This document shows positions 33,801-44,507 of a stretch of DNA of 64,000 nt, in pieces (the stretch's first letter is position 1; each line of letters begins with the position of its first letter). The stretch covers positions 434,001 to 498,000 of the forward strand of contig JAHEWK010000016.1 in assembly GCA_020740775.1 (NCBI GenBank), read 5' to 3'. The notes below the pieces were generated by a model. The model ran no database searches. It was not told where the DNA came from and worked only from the letters and a program-made list of their open reading frames with translations. A program made the translations under genes and the position numbers. The DNA is from Ilyonectria destructans. Lineage: Eukaryota; Ascomycota; Sordariomycetes; Hypocreales; Nectriaceae.

Positions 33801-34193
33801 TTAGTTACTGCTTTCCCCCGTAGAAAATGCTATTCTACCTTTAGTGCATTCGCACATAGTCCCTTCGCATGGCCAAACTTCGTCGCCATGGGCCGAGAGG
33901 CAGGCAGCATGGTCATACTGCCCACAAAATATCTTTGTTGATGCAACACCAGTCGGCGTGCAGATACAGCGATTACATCCATCTCCGCATAGCCCTCCTC
34001 TTCCATTGTAGACTTGCGTGCATGTTCCATAAGTGTACTTGCCGCAGATATGGCGGGTTACGGCCGTTGTTTCACCGGTACTGATGATGCACGTGTTGCA
34101 TTTTCCGTATTTTTCGGGACATGGGAATGTGTTCAGACAGTTTAAAGTCATGCCGAGGCTTGACCTGATAAGGAATAAAAGGTAGATCTTCAT
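33801..34193 (-). CDS. Small secreted cysteine-rich protein
   Basis: A single frame of 130 residues on the - strand. Residues 1-15 form a hydrophobic leader (MKIYLLFLIRSSLG). The remainder contains 15 Cys, many in close pairs (GLCGDGCNRCIC, GTMCECTKG), which suggests a tightly disulfide-bonded fold. I do not recognise a family; the pattern is neither hydrophobin nor CFEM. Small size, leader and Cys density are typical of fungal effector-like or antimicrobial secreted proteins. Its start is 293 bp from the 3' end of the HET gene, and the stop lies 57 bp from the stop of the ammonium transporter on the other strand. Confidence 0.7.
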   Translation of the reverse strand: MKIYLLFLIRSSLGMTLNCLNTFPCPEKYGKCNTCIISTGETTAVTRHICGKYTYGTCTQVYNGRGGLCGDGCNRCICTPTGVASTKIFCGQYDHAACLSAHGDEVWPCEGTMCECTKGRIAFSTGESSN

Positions 34194-34485
34194 TGCTTAT
34201 ATCGAAATGTTGTGAACAAAGACGACAAAGGATAAAGTTGTAAATTGATGGCGAGGGAAGAAGCAAGAAATGGCTCCTGCAATGGCAACACGCAACAAAG
34301 TGGGGTTTATAGACAATTCACTATGCTATTTCAGTGTTTTAAAACTAGGGTGATTCATAAATAGTGATTTGTTCCGGTCTCGGCTATGGGTTTGTCTCGG
34401 CCTTTCCTCCATAACGTTCAGAAAATCTGGGGTGCCTTGTTCAGGTTAAGACCCTCTTAGAGGGAGTGTCCATGAGTATTCATAA

Positions 34486-36543
34486 TTATGAGCTCAAAAC
34501 GAACGCCAATTGTCGAGCCTGCGGAGCCTTACCAGTCATCCTTGATTTAATCTGGCTAAAAATCTTAGAAGCCGTGCCCTTGTCACTATCAAGATCCCAC
34601 ACTGGGAGCAGACTCCCTCTCCACTCTGCTTTTACTGGACTTGACACTCCAGGAAACTCTGCTGCAAACATAATCCCTTGGTCACCGACTACACTACAAA
34701 CCTTTGCAGTACAAGGGATGTTTGGATTGCCTATTGCAATCTCATAGGTTGACTCAGCGCCCCTGGCAGAGACAGATTTCATTTGCACCTTCCTCCACAG
34801 AACAAGAGCAAAGCGATCCTGGACTGTCATAATTTGCTGCTTTAAGGCCCATGATGCCTTTATCGCAAACTGCAAGAAGGAGTAGTTCATCCCCACACGC
34901 TGGGAATTGTCTGAAAGGAACGATTCCGGGTTATCAAGTGTGTACAGTCGCCAGATCAGCTCGGCCGTCGGTGCATCCTCTTCCATCTCAAAGGCGCTCC
35001 GCAGCTGATCAACGCATGGCTGCTGTAATAATGGCGAAATAGTCTCCCAAGCAAGTTTTTGTAACACTCGGGGGAATGATTGCATGTATAGCTGCTCGGC
35101 GGAAAAAGCGGGTCCCTGCGCAGTGACGTGTCGAACTGTTTCTTGGAGAAATTCAGACATGGGAACAACTCGATGGACATCACCAACTTCAAATGCTCTG
35201 AAGCCAATGGTATTCGACGAGACTTGGGGCTTGGCGTAAAAGCTCCCGTTTTGATTGAGATTGTGATCAAAGTATTCAGAAAGCGCGTCCTGTTTCAGGC
35301 GTAAATGTCCATGTTGCTGTGGATCAAGAGCGGGACGAATGGCATAGAGCCATGACATGTGGCCTCGTCGTGTTAGCTCGAGAATGATTGCTTGAAGAGC
35401 TTCGTCTGCTGTATGAGATCCGTCGTATTTGAAGTTCTTTAGACGCAGTATCCCGCAGAGTGCGTAATACTTGTCGGCTTGAACTGTGGCCTCCAACGGG
35501 TGAGCCATCTGAAGAACATTGGCAATGGAGATTGTGTACAAAAAATATCGACGACGGAGATTATAAAGTCGTCTGCACCAGTCCACAAACTCTCCCAGCC
35601 ACAGAATCCCGGGGTTGCGTCGAAATAGTAGGCCGGCGAGAGTTCCACAGTCGGAGAGCTTGATTTGGCTAGCCTCACCGCTGAGGATGTATTCCCGAGA
35701 CAGAAGAATCTCTTGGAATATCCAGGCTCGTTTTCTCCAGGTGCCTTGAGACAGTTTCTGCATGATGTTGATAAGTTTCGTCTCATCAATAGATTCCCAA
35801 TCTGCTATTGAGCTACAGCTCTGAGTCAAGAGACAGACATGGTCGTCATGGTCCACATGGCATGCAAGCAACTTCTCTGCTTCTACCAACGGACCAAGGT
35901 CGATTCCTCTGGTAAGTAGGACGGTACAGCGAGCTTCCGAGTAGATTTCGTCCATCCGCGGTATCCAATACGCTTTGTCTTCCTTGGAGTCTTGGTTGAT
36001 GCACTTGGAGTCCAGCCAACAATTCTTGCGATGGCCTGTCATTATTTTCATAAAGCTGCTGGAAGACGCGCCAACTAGCTCCAGGAGTCGTGATCGAAGT
36101 GACTGCCAATCCGGTAACGCATCCTGCGGTGTATTTTTCCACTCACTCCAGACATACGAGATTGCGACATGCTGGGCTCGCCCTAGTTTGTGAGAATAGA
36201 GCTCGGTTTCTGGGTCAATCATCGCGAAGCCGGACCTTGATTGGCTGAGATTGCTTTTTGGGATATGTCCGGACATTTTTAGGGCGGCTGAGGCGCGATT
36301 TAAGAGATGGCCGAATGAGAGTGACTCTCCGCGAAGAGTTTCAACAAACAAACGAGGCGGTGTAGGATGGCAGAACGCCTGGAGCAAGGAATGTCGACCT
36401 TTGCGGCTGAGGGACTCTGGAGATTGACGAACGTACATGTAATGTACAGGTACTTTGAAATAATACACTTCAATGTCTTGGTTTGGTATGCTGATAAACT
36501 TCCGTTTACGAACAAGGGATGTATGTGAATGTCGGTTACTCAA
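34486..36543 (-). CDS. HET-domain protein (heterokaryon incompatibility type)
   Basis: A single frame of 685 residues on the - strand without introns. The HET domain starts around residue 125 with AQHVAISYVWSEW. It continues with CWLDSKCINQDS, IPRMDEIYSEARCTVLL and TWRKRAWIFQEILLSREYIL, which are the three conserved HET blocks. The C-terminal half has no motif I can name. HET proteins trigger regulated cell death after fusion with genetically different partners, or act more broadly in non-self response. Genes of this type are common in variable chromosome regions. The start at 36543 is chosen as the longest frame; a start at the downstream Met near residue 36 would also keep the domain. Confidence 0.88.
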   Translation of the reverse strand: MSNRHSHTSLVRKRKFISIPNQDIEVYYFKVPVHYMYVRQSPESLSRKGRHSLLQAFCHPTPPRLFVETLRGESLSFGHLLNRASAALKMSGHIPKSNLSQSRSGFAMIDPETELYSHKLGRAQHVAISYVWSEWKNTPQDALPDWQSLRSRLLELVGASSSSFMKIMTGHRKNCWLDSKCINQDSKEDKAYWIPRMDEIYSEARCTVLLTRGIDLGPLVEAEKLLACHVDHDDHVCLLTQSCSSIADWESIDETKLINIMQKLSQGTWRKRAWIFQEILLSREYILSGEASQIKLSDCGTLAGLLFRRNPGILWLGEFVDWCRRLYNLRRRYFLYTISIANVLQMAHPLEATVQADKYYALCGILRLKNFKYDGSHTADEALQAIILELTRRGHMSWLYAIRPALDPQQHGHLRLKQDALSEYFDHNLNQNGSFYAKPQVSSNTIGFRAFEVGDVHRVVPMSEFLQETVRHVTAQGPAFSAEQLYMQSFPRVLQKLAWETISPLLQQPCVDQLRSAFEMEEDAPTAELIWRLYTLDNPESFLSDNSQRVGMNYSFLQFAIKASWALKQQIMTVQDRFALVLWRKVQMKSVSARGAESTYEIAIGNPNIPCTAKVCSVVGDQGIMFAAEFPGVSSPVKAEWRGSLLPVWDLDSDKGTASKIFSQIKSRMTGKAPQARQLAFVLSS

Positions 36544-37287
36544 TAGAGGATGTATGTGATTGGCAGGAAACAGGATACTGGAGAAAGTAATTGTCCGGCA
36601 GAGTGTGCATGCATCTCATATGGCGTAGTTTGCGACGGACGTCGAGGGAAACCGATTAACTAGTAAGGGGATGCGTCTGAATGAAATTAGGTGAAGGTGC
36701 CGAGAACGGAGTGGCTGACGTCCGCGTGGAGGACCAACAGTGAGTGTAGTGTACATGAGTGTCAGGTGGCCATATTGTGAGGAACAATAACCAGCAGAAA
36801 ACTAACAGAGAACCAACAAAGGATTTACAAAAAGGGCAGGAGGTTAATGCACAAGGTGGCATGAGGTGGCTGGCTGATGACGTGTTAGAGCCAACAAGTA
36901 CCAACGGTCGGCGAAAACCTCGTATCAGCGACGGGGATTCCAGGTCCAAGAGAGTTCGATCAAATTCATGTTCGGGAATTTCTACTCAAGGGTTCACAAT
37001 TGAGATGTTGGTCGGAATCGAAGGCCAGCGGCCGACTCGCTTGTTGAAATTAATTCGAGGTTTTACAAGCTCTATGCCGCGATGGAGAAGAGTCTTAACG
37101 GAGCTGAGAAACGCCCGCCCTCAAGTGGATCTACAGCATGGTGACAAAGTTTCACGCGATTATAGCAAGTAAATGGCACTATTCAGGTTGTTTCATACGA
37201 GTTTTCCGGTTGGGTTGATTAGAGAAGACTGTCAACAATGTTTCCTCGATAATCATTCTAGTTCTCATTCTGAACGGGCAGTTGACT
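36544..37287. other. Intergenic, with an unsupported open frame
   Basis: This 744-bp stretch includes a + strand frame at 36759-37172 (137 codons) rich in Arg, Ser and Gln, with no domain, leader or splice support. I do not call it a gene. Nothing else was seen. Confidence 0.4.
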
Positions 37288-37956
37288 CTAAATTACAAAT
37301 TGCTCGTTGACTGGTCGTTTGCAGTGGCATCTACCTTCTCTACCATCATCCTCCTCATCTTCCTCATCCTCTTCATCTTCTTCATCCTCGTCATCTTCTT
37401 CATCCTCTTCATCCTCTTCATCCTCTTCATCCTCTTCATCCTCTTCATCCTCCTCATCTTCTTCATCTTCTTCATCTACGGCTTCGGCAGGCTCTGCGCT
37501 ATCAGCTTGAAAGATGATTTCTATCACTTCCGGGTGGCCGTCCGTGCTGTTCGTTTTCGCGTAGAATAGCAGAGCCTTTGCATACCATTCCGGAGCATGA
37601 ATCTTGTATGAAATTGCATCTTCCTTGAGACTCTCCAACACCGTAATAGTCGGATTCGGCGGACTATAAATAATACCATTTTCCACACCGCCCTCGAGAT
37701 GGTAGCGTGCCCACACGGCGTCACCGAACCTCTGCTCGTGAACGGCATCGACGTACATAGTTGCCCAGGGCTCAACCACTGGCCATCTTTTATTGATCAC
37801 GTCATACAAAGAAAGATCGAGGAATAGATGCTCGACAAGGGGTGTGAAGCTTGGAACATCCATGGCCGCACCACTGTATTTGCTCGGAGTCAAAAACCGA
37901 TAAACATAAATGGTATCGGGGACAATTGTAGCATACGGATTTCGTTTTATGGACAC
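37288..37956 (-). CDS. Hypothetical protein with long Asp/Glu tract
   Basis: A single frame of 222 residues on the - strand. Residues 1-150 look like a normal globular protein (for example VPDTIYVYRFLTP, LFLDLSLYDVINKRWPVV, HAPEWYAKALLFYAKT). I recognise no family. A run of EED/DEE units follows over about 45 residues, encoded by the trinucleotide tract at 37343-37478. A short basic tail closes the protein (CHCKRPVNEQFVI). The acidic run could act as a histone- or nucleic-acid-mimic surface, but slippage of the microsatellite could also have lengthened it. No signal peptide. Confidence 0.6.
   Translation of the reverse strand: MSIKRNPYATIVPDTIYVYRFLTPSKYSGAAMDVPSFTPLVEHLFLDLSLYDVINKRWPVVEPWATMYVDAVHEQRFGDAVWARYHLEGGVENGIIYSPPNPTITVLESLKEDAISYKIHAPEWYAKALLFYAKTNSTDGHPEVIEIIFQADSAEPAEAVDEEDEEDEEDEEDEEDEEDEEDEEDEEDDEDEEDEEDEEDEEDDGREGRCHCKRPVNEQFVI
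37343..37478. repeat. Trinucleotide microsatellite (TCN)n within a coding frame
   Basis: About 136 bp of imperfect TCN trinucleotides (TCA, TCC, TCT) on the + strand. On the - strand it encodes the Asp/Glu tract of the gene at 37288-37956. Its length is likely variable between strains. Confidence 0.85.
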
Positions 37957-38836
37957 GGATTGTAGATGGAGTTGCGGGGGTATGGCAGATAAGGCCGAAA
38001 TAGAGAGATGATGGAGGTGGGAGAGGCAGAAAAAGGGTGCAAGGAGGGGAAGCCGAAGCCGTAGTTTTTATGCTGGGAAAAGAAGCGTGATTTAGGCATC
38101 GAGCTGGAATTGGCGAACCATTTATGAGGCGTGTGTGTGGGGATTACAGGCCTCGGTATTCGACTGTTCTCCCAACAGCCAACAGCCAACAGCCAACAGC
38201 CAACGTCCATGCGTGTAAACATTCGCTAGCCCCCTTGAGCGGCAAACTCGGCAACCGGCAAAGGCTAATAGATAAGTACCAAGAAAGGAAAAATACTTTC
38301 TAGACTTGAAGACTAGGAACGGAAACACATGAAAATGTGTATTCTTCTCCACAGCCACAGCCAATTCCGCGACATGGGGAAGCCATGTGAGCTTCACCGG
38401 CGTACGTGTATATACTGTAGTAGTAAATAATAGTAGTATTCTTTAACGCTTTAACGTCATACAAGCACTAAGTCCCGGCAATCCGTCGTGCGGCAAAATG
38501 GCATGCTATGCTGCTTTTTCTTAGCGCCTTGCGGCTTGCCATGGGCCTTGACAAGTTAGTCAATACTGAGAGGGAAAGTAGTTTTAGCTCTAGTAGAGGG
38601 TTAACAGTGTTGGAGAGATTACATCAAATAAAGCCCATCTTTTCTAAAATTCCAATGCATTGACTTGAGTTCTACTGTAAAGCTAGCGGAATAAGCAATA
38701 CTCTAGGTCTATAAGAACCCTACGTAGAATGGCCATTGGATTTTAGACATTAACTCTGGCTCAGCAAGATTGTCTGAATCAGATGGGCTAATATTCCTGG
38801 CACTGAAATTGCCCCAGAACAAAATTACTTAAGCCG
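37957..38836. other. Intergenic with a small tandem repeat
   Basis: This 880-bp stretch lies between the acidic-tract gene and the MABP-like gene. It contains four copies of the 7-mer CCAACAG plus a partial copy at 38172-38205. No gene was seen. Confidence 0.45.
38172..38205. repeat. 7-bp tandem repeat CCAACAG, four units plus partial
   Basis: Four perfect copies of CCAACAG and a fifth, partial copy (CCAACG) lie head to tail. It is a short minisatellite in non-coding DNA. Confidence 0.9.
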
Positions 38837-39422
38837 CTAAGCATTCTTAGGTCCACTGTACGCCTTGGTTCGCCAGACGAGGTAGAGGTAATCCCCACTA
38901 CGGCTGCGGTTGATGTCGCTGGACATACCGTCCCACCCACTGGGAGGTGTACTCTGGTCATCATCAGATCTCCAGAGAGCAATATCGGTAATGAATCTGC
39001 AAATTCAATATGATTAGCGATATGGAGACTCTGAATTGGAGATACTGACCGGTCAACATTCATATTGCGAGACCACTGAAAGTAGCGATAATCGCCACCA
39101 GCTCCAGCCGCGATATCATTGCGGCTAGGGTCCTTTTCGCTAGCAATATCGACCCAGATAGTGTCGACCATCTCGCTAGGCCTAGAGGCTCGCTGGGGAA
39201 TGACCCAAACATACTCGCCGTCGAAACCCTTGTTGATATCGGCAGACTGACCGTTGATCTCTCTAATAGAGCCGGCAGGTTGGTCGTCGGAATAGTCGAC
39301 CTAAAGCTTCGATTAGCCATCAGCCCATGAACTTTTGGAAATTGTTTGAGTACCTTCAACGAAGATACGAATTCCTGGGGGTTGTGGGTGTATCCAGGGG
39401 GGCCATTGTCGTAGGAAGGCAT
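38837..39422 (-). CDS. Small protein with MABP-like beta-prism repeats
   Basis: Three exons on the - strand, 39354-39422, 39050-39300 and 38837-38996 (480 nt, 159 residues). Three related segments are visible: SADINKGFDGEYVWVIPQ, RNDIAAGAGGDYRYFQWS and SSDINRSRSGDYLYLVWR. Each has the form (N/D)I-x3-x-G-x-Y-x-Y/W-hydrophobic, spaced about 42-45 residues apart. Before the last one comes FITDIALWRSDDD with SGWDG. This three-fold pattern resembles the MABP (MVB12-associated beta-prism) domain, known from membrane-binding proteins and from bacterial pore-forming proteins. No signal peptide or membrane helix is seen. It may bind membrane lipid or glycan. The family assignment is moderate and no biochemical role can be stated. 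Confidence 0.65.
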
Positions 39423-40712
39423 GATAAACGGTTGATGTGAGTTCCGAAATCGAGGAGAAGTTTCCGAGTTTGTTGAGTCAGTGTTATGTTGCTTGATTGT
39501 TCGTAGACCTGGGCGACCTTGAGCTCCTTATATACTTGAAGCAAATGGGCTCATGCATCAAGTGATGTCCATTTTGGTCGATGTAACTGCTGTGGCTGGC
39601 TGAAAGGACACGTCTAGACCCTGCAGGACTACTGGTATCTAGTTTACACAACTAGCCTTATGAGTTTTAGGTTCTGACTACCTGCTGTGCAACTGAGACA
39701 AAACAACTGACACTACGCAATAGGGATGGGCGGAACGCACCACCGCTCGAGGCGTCAATAGTTCAGTGGATCTTTGCTTTCTCGTACGAGTAGGCACTGG
39801 CGGCTGGCTACCATACACCGCGACGCTGGCGTCTAGCTGAAGCGTATACTAGTCGTACCACCTCCTAAGACCGTAAAGCAGCGTTATGCAATCGGTTGAG
39901 ACACGCCGGCTTCTCATTAGCTGCTGTCCTAGTCGCCGCCACGGATGAGGAAGGTGGTGCACGTCCGCTGGCCTCGCTCAAAGAGAAACGCTCGCTCGGC
40001 GCGGCAGCACATAGCTATTGTAACGAGCATAAGTGAGCGAGTGGGTGAGTCGTTGTTGAGTCCATATGGACACAATGTGCCGCAAAAGCTTGAGGAGCAA
40101 CACAGCGTGCTAGCTAACTAAATGGAAGGATCTGAGATGTTAAAGGTGTAGGGGGAAATTGAGGTTACAGAATTTATGCATCGAATGACACCTCAATTAT
40201 GTCTTCCCCCCTAGTTTCTCCAAATCCCGTCATCTAATATCGTAGAATAAGAGTTTTATCACGCCCGCTGCTCATGCAGATACAGTATGGGTTGCACTAT
40301 GCCTACTGCACCAATCAAGCAGTCTTTGTATAGGGCACTGCGAGAGAGTTGAAATAAGAAAGTGTTCAAGCCAACTGAGGCCGCTCTAGGGTAGCTATTT
40401 TCCCACTGGTGGGCAATTTCTCTACACTGCCTGAGCCCCGAGATGTGGCGCGCATACTATACACACCACAGAGAGCTAAAATACACGTATGGTAATAGTG
40501 CATAGCAAATTGGCCCACAAACCATCAATGCAAGACTGCTTGAGAGTTGCCTTCGAAACTGGAAGTCCTGGGCTCAGGGATCGACGGCTGCTCCAGCGCG
40601 GCGGCTTTGTGGTCAACCTTGGGGGGAAAGTACATGAAACCGTCGTTATGAGACGGCCTTGACGCATCATGTCAGCCGCTGGGCGCTTACGGGCTAGAGA
40701 AGAGACAAAGAC
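39423..40712. other. Intergenic
   Basis: This 1.29-kb stretch lies between the MABP-like gene and the 3' end of the five-exon gene, both on the - strand. It may hold the MABP-like gene's promoter and an optional last exon of the next gene (near 40530-40625). No other gene was seen. Confidence 0.4.
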
Positions 40713-42843
40713 TTACGGCTTGTAATTGACCGTGGCGATAATATTGCCAAGGCGCGTGAACTTTGGGTCGGTGTATTCCAGCTCGCCGTAGCCCGGGTAC
40801 GAAAACTTGCCCGTGTTTCGGAAGCGTTTTTCGATGTTGTTGATGACGATAGATATCCCGCGCGCAAAACCTTGGTTGAGCTGTTTCCCAATCTCAGTTT
40901 TGGTTTTATCTTCAAGGATAATCTTCCCACTCCGATCTGTGAAGTTGATAACCATCGATGCCGGTGTGTTGTCGCTGTTGAGGCCCTCAATAACTGGCTG
41001 CAGAGCTCGTCTTTTTGCCTTTTTGCCTTCGATTTCAAATTCCTTCTCAAAGGTCTTTAGAACAATGGCGATACTCCATGTTCCAGTGCCCTTATAGCTG
41101 TGATGTTGGTCAGTCATCGTACAACTGGAAGCTAGGAACTGTGGTGCAAGTGGATACTTACTCGAATTCCTCGACGTTTGTCTTCATGTCCTGCGAGCTT
41201 GCAAACGCAGTGTAGTAGTCGTACACGATCTGACCCGAGACTTGTAAGCGCGGAGTACCCGGTTCCCACTTCACTTCGACGCTAGACTCGGCCGAAATAT
41301 CGTAGTTGTTGTGCGCAAAGTAGCTGTTCGGCGTCTCGGGCTTCGTGTAGCTGTACACCTTGTCGCGGCCGGACTCGACGCTCTTCTGGGACCATCGGTA
41401 GTGGCTCTCGGCGACGCGCTGCAGCTTGAAGAATGGGTCGTCTGCTGAGAGTGGGGATTTGCCGTCTAGCTCGCAGCCGATGGCGTACTTGGGATGGATC
41501 CGGGCAGAGTTGGTGGCTGGATCATAGACGCGATGCGGCACGCCAACTTGCATGTACGTTCCCAGGCATAGCTCCTGGAGCTGCGGCAGCAAGAAGAGCG
41601 ACGTAAAGGCGCGGTGGTCCATGACAAACGAACCGTAGATGCCACCGGGCTCGGCCAAGTTGCCATTGTGGCCCAGCTTGAGGTTTATGGGCAGTGGCCT
41701 CGCGACAACATTATCGACCATCTTCTCTTCGCCATTCTCCATGATGATTTCCTTGGCACCCATGGCGGCGTCGACATTTTCGCAGTACAACAAGCAGTTG
41801 TAGTCACGGTCGTCCAATTCGCCATATGGGTTGCTTTCGGTACGCTTCGACACGGAGTAGTCGCCGATGGCCATTCCACCGCTGTCTTTGTCGTCCTTGA
41901 GATAGGGGTACACCTGGTTGTAGATGTGAACAGGACCTAAATTCCCGTTAGCCACGCCGAGCAGCGGTTGGGAATTAGGTGGATGTCCTCACGGAACGTC
42001 GGGATATTAGCCTTGACTGCGCGTAGAAATGCCAAGTCAGCAACAGAAACGTGAACAGGACACAACGACCAACCTTGTTCTTCCGGTAGTTTGAACTTGA
42101 TGCCTATAGTTCCGACCGAATCCTCACCATCTTGCGCCGCCCAACCCCTCAGCATACTCACCATCTGTTCTTTGTATCTAGAGTTGGCATTCCTGTTGGC
42201 AAAGTCCTTGTACCTCATCCTACTCTTGGTGACGGGGTCCCACACGGTGCTAAGCTCTTCGTTGGGAACGCTCCAGCCGGCGCTGGCGAGGGCGCAAAAG
42301 ATGCGCTGCACTGAATAGTCTCCGGGCACGAAGCCTGGGAACCTGCCCTTGAGCTGATTCAGCCAGCGCTTCTTGCGGCTTCTAGCATTGGGCGAGTCAC
42401 CGGGCGTTTCGTCAAGGGATTGCTCGATGATCTTGACTGGCACAGCCAACACCCAGTCATGGATCTGGCGCTCCTCATAGTCGGGGAAGACGAAGGTGCC
42501 GCTTTTGATGCTGCTCGGACTGTTAGCACACGGAAAATACGACGCAGTCTCAGACGTACCGAAGCATGTACATGACCTCGGTCGCGTTGGTCGTGAGGCC
42601 GTTGGTCGTGAGGCCGTTGATCATAATGGACGGTGGACCGAGCACGGCGTCCATTTGACCCATCTGCCTGGAAGAATAGGAAATCTCGGCAATGCCCTCG
42701 ATGGAGTCGAAGAGCTGCAAGAAGCTGGCGTTGATGATGCCCTGCGACAAGGCGGTGACCTGGTCAAAGTAATTCTCGTTTGCGCTGGCATCAGTGCTGG
42801 AACCCGTGTTCAGGCTGATGTCGTATCGCGTCTTGGTGGCCAT
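40713..42843 (-). CDS. Five-exon protein, weakly P47/TULIP-like
   Basis: Exons on the - strand: 42560-42843, 42074-42510, 41993-42016 (a 24-nt mini-exon), 41162-41936 and 40713-41097. The phases agree throughout (about 640 residues). There is no signal peptide or membrane helix. The N-terminal part has VTALSQGIINASFLQLF, then MDAVLGPPSIMI and later RIKSGTF. The second half has VKWEPGTPRLQVSGQIVYDYY, then GTGTWSIAIVLKTF. A helix followed by long amphipathic strands resembles the TULIP-type P47/OrfX group, which in bacteria accompanies toxin clusters and which has fungal relatives of unknown role. The similarity is weak and by eye; another unnamed fungal family is equally possible. A 15-bp tandem duplication lies in exon 1 (42588-42617). 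The last codons precede a good donor (GTAAGT), so a further 3' exon is possible. Confidence 0.6.
42588..42617. repeat. 15-bp tandem duplication within exon 1
   Basis: The unit GTTGGTCGTGAGGCC occurs twice in direct succession on the + strand. It encodes a five-residue duplication (NGLTT twice) in the weakly P47-like protein and keeps the frame. It looks like a recent replication-slippage event. Confidence 0.9.
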
Positions 42844-43309
42844 GTTGGGGGAGTTTACGTTGCTAGCAACGCAATGAGAAAGGAGAGTTATAATGCCTAT
42901 CTGTGAACGGGTAGGTTTTGAATCCTTAGGCGCTAATGGCAGCTACTGCTGCGTTTCCTTTGCTTTACTTCGGCGGCGAGAGATCATGGATATAGAAATT
43001 CATCTCGGGACGGCCCGTGACTTGAAAGGACTTTCCTCTATCCCCAGAGACAACCATACTACTTGCTAAGCGCACCAACAGTCCAGTCTTGGCTGAGGGC
43101 TGGTGGATGGCGGCGTACTATGTAGAGTCCATAGAGTCGAGACTCTGCCACACCCATGGCGCCATGAAGCTCCGAGCTTCGGAAAGGGACCGTGCGCGTC
43201 TCTCAGCTGAAAGGAGAGGTCTAGAACGTGGGTAAACCTAACCCGAGAGGTGCCCCGGCACCTCATCTGTTAGTAGGGGTCGCTAAGTGGGGCCATTTTA
43301 AGCCTGCCT
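42844..43309. other. Gene edge and transition to the AT-rich desert
   Basis: About 460 bp upstream of the last gene with normal base composition, ending near 43310. From there the sequence becomes more than 75% A+T within a few tens of bases. No gene was seen here. Confidence 0.5.
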
Positions 43310-44507
43310 GTAAGGTGGTATTAAGTAGGTCTTTAATATAATTAGTTAGCTTTAAATTAAAGGTGGACTTACTCTATATATTAACTTTCCCTTTTAATAG
43401 GCTGCTTTAAGAAAACTCTATAACCTACTAAATTAAATTGTTAATAATAATATATTAATAATATATTAGTAATAACCTCTATAATATTAGTATATTTAGA
43501 TTCTAGGATAATTTCTAATTAGAATATACTATTTAGCTAGAATATAGAAATTACTTATTAACTTCTAGTAGATAAGAGAATTTAGTTATATTTTATAAGT
43601 TATCTATAATATATTACTAATATATTAAGGACTGATAAATATATTTATAGTATAAATACCCTTAGTCTATATTAAAGCTTTTAGATCTATTTATTTTATT
43701 TTTATTTAAGCTATTTTAATTTAGTTATTTAGGGATATATAAATTAGCAGTTTAAATTATAAAAATTTATTATTATTTTATAATCTCTAAATAGCTAAAA
43801 ATCTTAGAAAATAGAATTAGATATTTAGTCTATAAAATTAAACTTACTTTAAAGAAAGTAAAAAAACCTTAAAAATCTATAAATTATTAATAATATATTA
43901 TTAATATATTTCTAATATATTAAATTTAATATTTATTATACTAACTAAATCTATTTATTTCTTCTTTTTTTATCTATTTAAAGTTTATATTAATATCTAT
44001 ATATAAATATTAATATAGCAGTATTAAGACTTATAAATATCTAAATATTAATCTTTAAAATTAATTATATTTAGAAATTACTATAGATTATTAAATAAAA
44101 TAGTAAAAGCTTAATATAGAATAATCTAATTGTAACTTATAGTATATAGTACTAGTATAAGTTTTACTAATTAATTAATAAAGTATTATTAATATATTAA
44201 CTATTTAAATAGATTTAAATACTTATTAAGAACTATTAAATAAAAAAAGCCTATAAAAAGACTAATAAAGACTATATTATAACTTATTAGCCTAAAATAT
44301 ATAAATAAGCTAACTGCTAGAGGGATATTAAATTTTTAGAATAAATAAATCTTTAATTTATTATTAATATATTACTAATATATTAGTAGTAATAATATCT
44401 ATTCCCTTTACTACTCTTTATTATCTATATTAATTATACTAAAAGTTATAGTTATAATAGATATTATAATATAGTTATCTATTCCACTTTTACACACAAA
44501 ACCGAGA
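43310..44507. repeat. AT-rich RIP-type desert, segment 1
   Basis: Almost all A and T with hardly any CG or TG/CA steps and no coding frame. The palindromic word TAATATATTA recurs (for example 43607-43627, 43887-43921 and 44361-44393). The composition is that of sequence fully decayed by C-to-T / G-to-A change; the original element cannot be recognised. Confidence 0.7.

Noticed and set aside
36759..37172. 137-codon open frame on the + strand
   Set aside because: No domain, leader or splice signals; composition is Arg/Ser/Gln-rich and another frame overlaps on the opposite strand.
37307..37510. Poly-Ser frame on the + strand
   Set aside because: It is the shadow of the TCN microsatellite that encodes the acidic tract on the other strand.
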